From the NCBI GenBank assembly GCA_002329675.1, contig DCUA01000030.1:1-19975 (forward strand): 19,975 nt of DNA. The letters run 5' to 3'. A program made the position numbers and the translations under genes. How positions within the stretch are numbered: the stretch's first letter is position 1; each line of letters starts with the position of its first letter. Of this stretch, positions 15,267-19,975 are shown in pieces. Source of the stretch: Firmicutes bacterium UBA1426. GTDB lineage: Bacteria; Bacillota; Clostridia; Peptostreptococcales; Anaerovoracaceae. The notes beneath the pieces were generated by a model. It did not search any database, was not told where the DNA came from, and saw only the letters and a list, made by a program, of their open reading frames with translations.

Positions 15267-16991
15267 ATGAGTGATGTTCAAAAGACAGCCAAAGTGGATG
15301 TGGACGAACTAGGCATAAAGAAACACGATCTTAAAGTGTCAACAGTTGTGTTCATGATATTCTGTCTTTGCGCCGCCGGTGCTTACGGAATCGAAGAAAT
15401 GATACCGGAGTCCGGTCCGGGTTTAACTTTAGTCATGCTGATTGTGCTGCCGTTCATCTGGAGTACCCCATTAGGTCTGGTGGCTTCAGAACTTGGATCG
15501 GCGCGGCCGCAGGAGGGTGGCTATTACAAATGGGTGCAGGAAGCTCTCGGAGAATTCTGGGGGTTTCAGGCAGGTTGGTGGAGAACCATTTCCATCTACA
15601 TAGACAATACCCTCTATGTCATTCTGGCCGGAGGATATCTTGCCAATGAGTTTGATTTAGGATGGGGTGGAGAGTTTGCGTTCAAGGCAGGCATGATAAT
15701 TATATTTACCTACATCAACATCAGAGGTGTAAGAGACGTAGGCATCGTATCCACTATTTTATCCATCCTGGTAATGGTAGCCTTCGGTATGGTAGCGATC
15801 AGCGGCTTCATGAACTGGGAGCAGAATGCCTTTATTCCGTTCACAGCAGATGGAGAGATTATGGGTGTTTCCGGAATCGGCTTCGCTGACTGGGTCTACT
15901 ACATCGGTATGGGTATCGCCATCGGTATGTGGATGTATTCAGGATACGAATCCATGTCTACAGTGGCCGGTGAGGTGAAAGATCCTCAGGTTATTCCGAA
16001 AGCCACTATGCTCACGGTTCCGTTGATCATGTCTGTGTACATTTTCCCGACCATGGCAGGACTTGCTACTCTGACAGATGAGAAAGTTGCAAATATCCTG
16101 GGAATTTCTGTAGAAGAGGTAGCTGAAGAAGGCGGCGCCTGGGCTTTCTGGGGAACAGAGGCAGGAAGCATAGGTTATTCGGATGTTGTTACTTCAAACT
16201 GGGGCCCGGCCTTTGGTCTTTTCTTCGTCATTGTTGCTGTACTTGCTCAATGCTCTATCTACAACACATACATAGCTTCCGGATCCAGAGGATTCTTCGC
16301 ACTCGCTGAGGATAACCTGGCTCCGCCTATCATGGTCAAAGTTGATAAAAAGCACGGTGTTCCATATGTAGCTGTACTTTCCGTAGGTATCGTCAACCTG
16401 ATCCTGTGCATGTTTGCATTTAAGGTCGTTGTGGTTATCGACGTATTCCTGCTGATTTCCGCCTATGTAATGATCTTTATTTCTGCTTTGATCCTGAGAA
16501 ACAGGATCCCCGAAGAAGAGCGGAAGTTCAAGATCCCCGGAGGCTACGGCTTCCTGGCTGTTATCTGCATAGTACCGATGCTCATCGCATTCATTGCATT
16601 CTTTATAAACGGTACCGATTACTTCATCGGTGGTATGGTAGGTATCGTTTCCGGACCGGTTCTCTACTACATCTGGAGAAGGATGTACGGCGGTCTGACA
16701 AAGAAAGATCCCGTCAGGTATCCCGGCAACCCCAAGACAGGTATGGCAGTGGGAGATGTAAGGAGAATGAGCGTCATGTTCGGTATTCTCACCGTCATGG
16801 GTGTCATCGGCTCTCTCTTCCTTCCCTGGTTTGAAGGAGATTGGGGTGACGAATGGTATCTGGAGGTCTATGGTCTCGAAGGCCTCTTTGGTACGATGTT
16901 ACTGTGGATCCGCATTGCTACAGGAGCAGCTGCTTTGCTGACCATTGTGTTGGCCATTGTGGCTTCCAAGGTGGAACCCAAGAAAGAATAA
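15267..16991 (+). CDS. APC-superfamily amino acid/polyamine permease
   Basis: Secondary transporter of the amino acid-polyamine-organocation superfamily, in the cytoplasmic membrane. The 574-aa product has the N-terminal pattern of the family: helix 1 with CAAGAYGIEEMI (broken helix of the LeuT fold), LGLVASELGSARPQEGGYYKWV for helix 2, and GVRDVGIVST in helix 5. About 12 helices end near residue 465, and two more (about 500-520 and 540-565) follow a cytoplasmic loop, giving roughly 14, longer than the usual 430-480 aa core. A GEVKDPQ motif after helix 6 is conserved. GGGAGGG lies before the ATG. It is a single-gene unit with an intrinsic terminator. The substrate cannot be told; the acidic loop of about 40 residues (ISVEEVAEEGGAWAFWG region) is an unusual extracellular insertion. 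Confidence 0.88.
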   Translation: MSDVQKTAKVDVDELGIKKHDLKVSTVVFMIFCLCAAGAYGIEEMIPESGPGLTLVMLIVLPFIWSTPLGLVASELGSARPQEGGYYKWVQEALGEFWGFQAGWWRTISIYIDNTLYVILAGGYLANEFDLGWGGEFAFKAGMIIIFTYINIRGVRDVGIVSTILSILVMVAFGMVAISGFMNWEQNAFIPFTADGEIMGVSGIGFADWVYYIGMGIAIGMWMYSGYESMSTVAGEVKDPQVIPKATMLTVPLIMSVYIFPTMAGLATLTDEKVANILGISVEEVAEEGGAWAFWGTEAGSIGYSDVVTSNWGPAFGLFFVIVAVLAQCSIYNTYIASGSRGFFALAEDNLAPPIMVKVDKKHGVPYVAVLSVGIVNLILCMFAFKVVVVIDVFLLISAYVMIFISALILRNRIPEEERKFKIPGGYGFLAVICIVPMLIAFIAFFINGTDYFIGGMVGIVSGPVLYYIWRRMYGGLTKKDPVRYPGNPKTGMAVGDVRRMSVMFGILTVMGVIGSLFLPWFEGDWGDEWYLEVYGLEGLFGTMLLWIRIATGAAALLTIVLAIVASKVEPKKE

Positions 16992-17020
16992 AGTTTCGAT
17001 TTCGCTCAAGAAGATTTGAA

Positions 17021-17044
17021 GGCGGCCCGGAGGGGCCGCCTTTT
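17021..17044 (+). terminator. Intrinsic terminator of the permease gene
   Basis: Perfect 8-bp GC stem GGCGGCCC (17021-17028) with GGGCCGCC (17033-17040), loop GGAG, then TTTT. It lies 29 nt after the permease stop. Confidence 0.9.
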
Positions 17045-17055
17045 ATGTGGAGGAA

Positions 17056-17182
17056 ACAGACCTCAGCTGCCGCTCCCGGGTATGCCCCATAGAAACCGTG
17101 AAACCGCTTACCGTTTTCGTGCTGAGCACATAAAAACGGCGGTTTCCGAGGGGCATACCCGGGAGCGGTAGCTGAGGTCTGT
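17056..17182. repeat. 127-nt palindromic element with 33-bp arms
   Basis: The arm 17056-17088 is the reverse complement of 17150-17182 with one difference in 33 (a G.T wobble in RNA). The interior folds further: GAAACCG (17092-17098 or 17100-17106) with CGGTTTC (17140-17146), CCGTTTT (17111-17117) with AAAACGG (17133-17139), and GTGC/GCAC (17119-17129) as the tip. There is no T-run, so it is not a simple terminator, and the permease terminator already lies upstream. It resembles a palindromic repetitive element or non-autonomous mobile unit, but no ORF or target duplication is seen. Confidence 0.85.
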
Positions 17183-17230
17183 CCCTCTGGCTGTTTTTGC
17201 ATCCACGGGGTCTGTCCCTCTGGCGGTTTT
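17176..17230. repeat. 22-nt direct repeat, period 33
   Basis: Copy 1 (17176-17197) and copy 2 (17209-17230) start GGTCTGTCCCTCTGGC and differ at one base of 22. Copy 1 begins inside the right arm of the palindrome, so copy 2 is a partial duplication of the element's end. Copy 2 ends 3 nt before the extended -10 (TGG-TATAAT, from 17233) of the next gene. Confidence 0.8.
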
Positions 17231-17232
17231 AC

Positions 17233-17241
17233 TGGTATAAT
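17233..17241 (+). promoter_or_regulatory. Extended -10 promoter of NuoH-like gene
   Basis: TGG (17233-17235) directly before TATAAT (17236-17241), a perfect -10. The -35 position falls in direct-repeat copy 2 (17209-17230) and has no TTGACA-like hexamer. The leader to ATG 17281 would be about 33 nt. Confidence 0.5.
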
Positions 17242-17280
17242 AGCTGGTGTATTGGAATTTTAGTTATAGAAGGGGATACG

Positions 17281-18135
17281 ATGAGTACAGTTGTCGGAAT
17301 AATCATGTATGTATTGTTGGCTCCACTGTTGGCCGGGCTATTGGTGGGATTGGGAGCATTCATCTCAGCTCACCTTCAAGGGGAGAACCCTCCCCATATT
17401 TTAGAGAGCTTTCGAAAACTTCTGGGTTTGTTCAGGGAGCCCTGGACTGAAGCGGATAGCACGCCAAAGCTGCTTTGCATACTCCGGGTGGCTCTGATCC
17501 TGACAGGAGGATCGATCCTCTTTGCAGGTGGTAACCTTGCTTTGTCCATCCTGTTATTGCTATTTACGGAATTTATAAAGATATATAATCCTTACAGTAT
17601 AGAAAGTAAAAGTCTTGAACAGAACCATGAGCCGATGGAACTCGAAAGAGACCTCGCTGCTTTCGGCACCTTTTCCTGCCAGATGCTCCTGACAGCTGCA
17701 GGCTTATATTGTTTTACCGCTTACATTTCAGACCGGGGAAGCTTTCTAGCAGCGGATCTTATCTCCGCCGGTACAGCCCCTGCGCTCTATTTACCCGCCA
17801 TGCTCGTAGGTTTGATTGCGCTACTGCTTTTCGGACGCAATACCGGTTTTGCCGTGGGAAAAGAGAAGAGTAGCTTTTCTGGCAAAGAGCAGGCTTTCTT
17901 AGAGATAGGAAATTGGTATCGTGTGACAGCGCTCTATGCTGTTCTGTTCCTGTTCAACTATGGAGGAACGGTTTTCTCCGCTGTGGTATCCGTTGGAATC
18001 TGCCTATTGGTATGGTTCTTGGCCCTGCTGCTTCAGAAACCACACTCCCGGCAACCAAAAAGTGTCAGCATTGCTGCCGTATCCACGATCCTTATGATTG
18101 CCTCTTTTGTCAACCTGCTCATACTGCTGCCGTAG
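17281..18135 (+). CDS. Orphan complex I subunit 1 / HyfC-EchB-like membrane protein
   Basis: A 284-aa protein with about eight membrane helices. The start LLAPLLAGLLVGLGAFISAH then LQGENPPHILESFRKLLGLF follows the NuoH/HyfC/EchB pattern (APLL-G, then QG-x-P-ILQPFYDLLKLF). TGGSILFAGGNLALSILLLL continues that pattern. These subunits link the hydrophilic hydrogenase or dehydrogenase arm to the proton channel. Here, however, the usual GAERELLQMMAYEP block is altered to MELERDLAAFGTFS, losing the YEP part, and no partner subunit lies nearby. The gene stands alone between a repeat element and convergent citrate synthase. ATG 17281 is chosen because AAGGGG ends 5 nt before it; an upstream TTG (17197) has no ribosome binding site and lies within the repeats. 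It could be a scattered subunit of an Ech-type hydrogenase encoded elsewhere, or a diverged paralogue. Confidence 0.7.
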   Translation: MSTVVGIIMYVLLAPLLAGLLVGLGAFISAHLQGENPPHILESFRKLLGLFREPWTEADSTPKLLCILRVALILTGGSILFAGGNLALSILLLLFTEFIKIYNPYSIESKSLEQNHEPMELERDLAAFGTFSCQMLLTAAGLYCFTAYISDRGSFLAADLISAGTAPALYLPAMLVGLIALLLFGRNTGFAVGKEKSSFSGKEQAFLEIGNWYRVTALYAVLFLFNYGGTVFSAVVSVGICLLVWFLALLLQKPHSRQPKSVSIAAVSTILMIASFVNLLILLP

Positions 18136-18159
18136 CAAGGCTATTTGTTAGGAAATAAG

Positions 18160-18186
18160 AAAGCTGCCCTGTAGAAAGGCAGCTTT
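18160..18186. terminator. Bidirectional terminator between convergent genes
   Basis: AAAGCTGCC (18160-18168) with GGCAGCTTT (18178-18186), a 9-bp perfect stem with a 9-nt loop. Both sides are A/T-rich (TTTATTACTTTT on plus; TTTCTTATTTCC on minus), so it can end both the NuoH-like gene and citrate synthase. Confidence 0.85.
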
Positions 18187-18202
18187 ATTACTTTTGATAA
18201 TT

Positions 18203-19621
18203 TTAGACCCGCTCTGCAATGGGAATATATGGGTGCTTTGGCTCAGCAGTGATATAAGCCGGACGCACGATCTTGCCTCCGGCCACCATCTCTTCGATCC
18301 TGTGCGCGCACCAGCCGGAGATACGGGAAGCGGCGAACACCGCTGTGGCTATATCCATTGGAATGTTCAGTGCGCTGTAGACAAATCCGGAATAGAGGTC
18401 CACGTTGGCCGGGATCGGTTTTTCGATCCCTTTCATCTCTCTGAAGATTTTTGCCCCTTGATTCTCAATGAAATCATAGAGCATAAAATCATCCATGAGT
18501 CCCTGCTCCTCAGCAAGCTTTCTCGCCATTTTCTTCAGAAGAACAGCCCGGGGATCGGATAATGTATAAACTGCATGACCAAGACCGTAAATCAGGCCCG
18601 AGCCATCAAAGGCTTCGCCTTTCATCAGCTTTATCAGATATTTTTCCACTTCCTTATGATTTGTAATATCATTTACATTGGCTTTCAAGTCGTCTATCAT
18701 ACCGAGAACTTCTACGTTGGCACCGCCGTGCTTGGGTCCTTTGAGAGAACCCACAGCGGCTGCTATTGCGGAATATGTATCCGTTCCGGTAGAGGTTACC
18801 ACATGTGTAACAAAGGTAGAATTATTTCCGCCTCCGTGTTCCGCGTGGAGAATCATGCTCAGGTCAAGGGATTTCGCTTCAATATCCGTATATTCACCGG
18901 TGGGACGGATCATACGCAAAATGTTTTCCGCAGTGCTCTTCTCCGGATCCGGATAATGAAGATGTAGGCTTTCGTTATGGTAATGGGACCGCTTAGCCTG
19001 AAAGCCGTAAGCGATCAGCGAGGGAAAGTAGCCGATCAAGTCGATGGATTGTCTCAGCACGTTTGGAATGGACAGATCGTCTGCATACTCATCGTAGGAG
19101 TAGAGAGCCAGAACGCTTCTCGCTAGCTTGTTCATAACGCTGTTGCTCGGAGCAACCAGGATCATATCCCTTGGGAAGCCCGGTGGAAGTTCACGGCGGG
19201 CGGCCAGTGTAGCGCAGTAAGCATCCAGCCGCTTTTGGCTGGGCAATTCTCCGAAGAGCAGGAGATAGCTGGCTTCCTCATAGCCAAAACGATCCTCGCT
19301 GACTACGTTGCTCACCAGATCATGGATGTCCACGCCCCGATAATACAGCTTGCCTTCCGCAGGCACCTTCTCATTCTTTTCATTGAGGGTATATCCAACA
19401 ACTTCTCCAACCTTTGTAAGCCCCACCACTACGCCGGTTCCGTTGGCGTTTCTGAGACCTCTCTTAACATCGTATTTGCTGTAGAGCTCATTATCGATAC
19501 AGTTGTTTTCCACTAGATGTTTGGACATGGTCTTAACAAAATCTTTCTCCAGATCCGATCCGCGCCCCCTGTCCGATGAATAGTACTTGTTGCCATTTGT
19601 GGCTTCAGTAGTCTTCTTCAA
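18203..19621 (-). CDS. gltA: Citrate synthase
   Basis: Condenses oxaloacetate and acetyl-CoA to citrate, entry to the oxidative branch that supplies 2-oxoglutarate and glutamate in anaerobes. The catalytic triad is visible: H262 in AEHGGGNNSTF, H298 in GPKHGGAN, and D408 in VDLYSGFVY. The substrate-binding RGVDI block (about 94-98) and RISGWCAHRIEEM near the C-terminus are also present. At 472 aa it is longer than most bacterial enzymes (about 430) because of an N-terminal extension of roughly 45 residues, a form I associate with clostridia. Translation starts at TTG 19621, since AGGAGG (19636-19631) sits 9 nt upstream and the next ATG (codon 32) has none. A sigma-A promoter and a 180-nt structured leader precede it. 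2-methylcitrate synthase activity cannot be excluded. Confidence 0.95.
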   Translation of the reverse strand: MKKTTEATNGNKYYSSDRGRGSDLEKDFVKTMSKHLVENNCIDNELYSKYDVKRGLRNANGTGVVVGLTKVGEVVGYTLNEKNEKVPAEGKLYYRGVDIHDLVSNVVSEDRFGYEEASYLLLFGELPSQKRLDAYCATLAARRELPPGFPRDMILVAPSNSVMNKLARSVLALYSYDEYADDLSIPNVLRQSIDLIGYFPSLIAYGFQAKRSHYHNESLHLHYPDPEKSTAENILRMIRPTGEYTDIEAKSLDLSMILHAEHGGGNNSTFVTHVVTSTGTDTYSAIAAAVGSLKGPKHGGANVEVLGMIDDLKANVNDITNHKEVEKYLIKLMKGEAFDGSGLIYGLGHAVYTLSDPRAVLLKKMARKLAEEQGLMDDFMLYDFIENQGAKIFREMKGIEKPIPANVDLYSGFVYSALNIPMDIATAVFAASRISGWCAHRIEEMVAGGKIVRPAYITAEPKHPYIPIAERV

Positions 19622-19800
19622 GGTCTGTTACCTCCTGAAAGTATAATATGAAAAGTGACACTACATCCTGCAGTATCACCGAAAGCACTCTATAACACAG
19701 TTGACTTCCACAAATAATACACAGCGATACACCTCGATCCATCCCGATTTCACCGGGACTCTCTGCTCCGCGCTGTCCGGATTCAGCGTACTAAATAGAC
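19622..19800 (-). promoter_or_regulatory. Structured leader of citrate synthase, candidate attenuator
   Basis: In transcript order: CGCTG (19788-19784), ACAGCG (19776-19771), hairpin TCCCG/CGGGA (19758-19754 with 19746-19742), CGCTGT (19726-19721), terminator hairpin (19679-19655), AGGAGG, TTG. ACAGCG can pair with the first or the last of the CGCTG segments, but not both. The segment GTATCGCTG (19730-19722) can instead pair over 9 bp (two wobbles) with CGGTGATAC (19681-19673), the rising arm of the terminator. This is a switch architecture. The class is unrecognised; an AGAGAG before the middle hairpin recalls T-box stem I, but the T-box GGNACCGCG element is absent. Confidence 0.5.
19651..19679 (-). 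terminator. Terminator-like hairpin in the citrate synthase leader
   Basis: On the minus strand GTGATACTGCA (19679-19669), loop GGA, TGTAGTGTCAC (19665-19655): 11 bp including two G.T wobbles, followed by TTTT (19654-19651). It lies 14 nt before the AGGAGG of citrate synthase, so termination here would shut the gene off. The T-tract is short, so it may be leaky or only a regulatory hairpin. Confidence 0.55.
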
Positions 19801-19806
19801 AAAGCA

Positions 19807-19835
19807 ATTATATAGTAACTAATATAGCATTTCAA
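19807..19835 (-). promoter_or_regulatory. Sigma-A promoter of citrate synthase
   Basis: On the minus strand TTGAAA (19835-19830), 17-bp spacer, TATAAT (19812-19807): near-consensus. The predicted start is near 19800, giving a leader of about 180 nt. Confidence 0.85.
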
Positions 19836-19865
19836 GGGGGAATTTTCATTAAACAGAACATATGT

Positions 19866-19894
19866 TTGACATCCCGGATAGAATGAGCTACACT
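19866..19894 (+). promoter_or_regulatory. Divergent sigma-A promoter near the window end
   Basis: TTGACA (19866-19871), 17-bp spacer, TACACT (19889-19894, 4/6). It would fire rightward near 19901 into sequence beyond the window. The remaining 75 nt hold no start codon with a ribosome binding site, only a small GGCG/CGCC hairpin (about 19939-19958). The target is unknown. Confidence 0.5.
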
Positions 19895-19975
19895 GTATCC
19901 AGTAAATTGCCCTAATTAAACGTACACAATATCTACAAGGCGCATTAAGCGAATCGCCAGGATGGAAGTGATAAA

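Noticed and set aside
17197..17280. Longer start (TTG 17197) for the NuoH-like gene
   Set aside because: No ribosome binding site, lies within the repeat and upstream of the -10; ATG 17281 has AAGGGG.
19608..19745. Leader peptide ORF (ATG near 19745, minus strand) overlapping citrate synthase
   Set aside because: No ribosome binding site before it and no run of regulatory codons; the RNA pairings explain the leader better.
19622..19800. T-box riboswitch upstream of citrate synthase
   Set aside because: AGAGAG before a hairpin resembles T-box stem I, but no GGNACCGCG antiterminator bulge and no clear specifier loop are present.

Overview
The window looks like a chromosomal segment of an anaerobic, Gram-positive member of the Clostridia, roughly mid-40s % GC with strong AGGAGG-type ribosome binding sites. 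Rubrerythrin points to an anaerobe. The order SRP RNA-dnaX-ybaB-recR-(yaaL)-bofA is the Bacillota arrangement known from Bacillus subtilis, and bofA implies a sporulating lineage. The family is uncertain. No rRNA, tRNA, CRISPR array, transposase or phage gene is visible.

Layout. 1-680: rubrerythrin with its own promoter and terminator. 742-2337: a duplicated-ATPase ABC-F protein in which one composite ATP site is degenerate. 2338-2839: a 500-bp gene-free stretch with a 21-22 bp periodic array and four copies of a CTGTATACC motif. 2840-8103: a DNA-repair operon (pcrA, ligA, an AIR-synthase-like gene), preceded by a 7-codon upstream ORF. 8082-8411 (minus): a small LEA-like protein of tandem 11-mers. 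8588-11653: a membrane c-di-GMP phosphodiesterase with a solute-binding sensor, two PAS domains, a degenerate GGDEF and an intact EAL. 11664-14461: SRP RNA, dnaX, ybaB and recR, closed by a terminator. A yaaL-like gene follows in reversed orientation, then bofA with a possible sigma-E promoter. 15267-16991: an APC-type permease. 17045-17235: a 127-nt palindrome plus a 33-nt-period direct repeat. 17281-18135: an orphan NuoH/HyfC-like membrane protein. 18203-19621 (minus): citrate synthase with a roughly 180-nt leader.

The best candidate for something undescribed is the citrate synthase leader (19622-19800, minus). It has a near-consensus promoter, mutually exclusive CGCTG/CAGCG pairings, an alternative pairing that would break a terminator hairpin, and then an AGGAGG and a TTG start. 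This is the architecture of a transcription-attenuating riboswitch or protein-binding leader. I do not recognise its class, and it lacks the T-box GGNACCGCG element. Next in interest are the palindromic element at 17056-17230, the 21-bp periodic array at 2461-2620, and the asymmetric ABC-F protein.

Functionally the window is mostly housekeeping: replication and repair (pcrA, ligA, dnaX, recR, ybaB), protein targeting (SRP RNA), oxidative stress (rubrerythrin), central carbon entry (citrate synthase), transport, c-di-GMP turnover and sporulation control (bofA). All calls come from reading the sequence; no database search was run.
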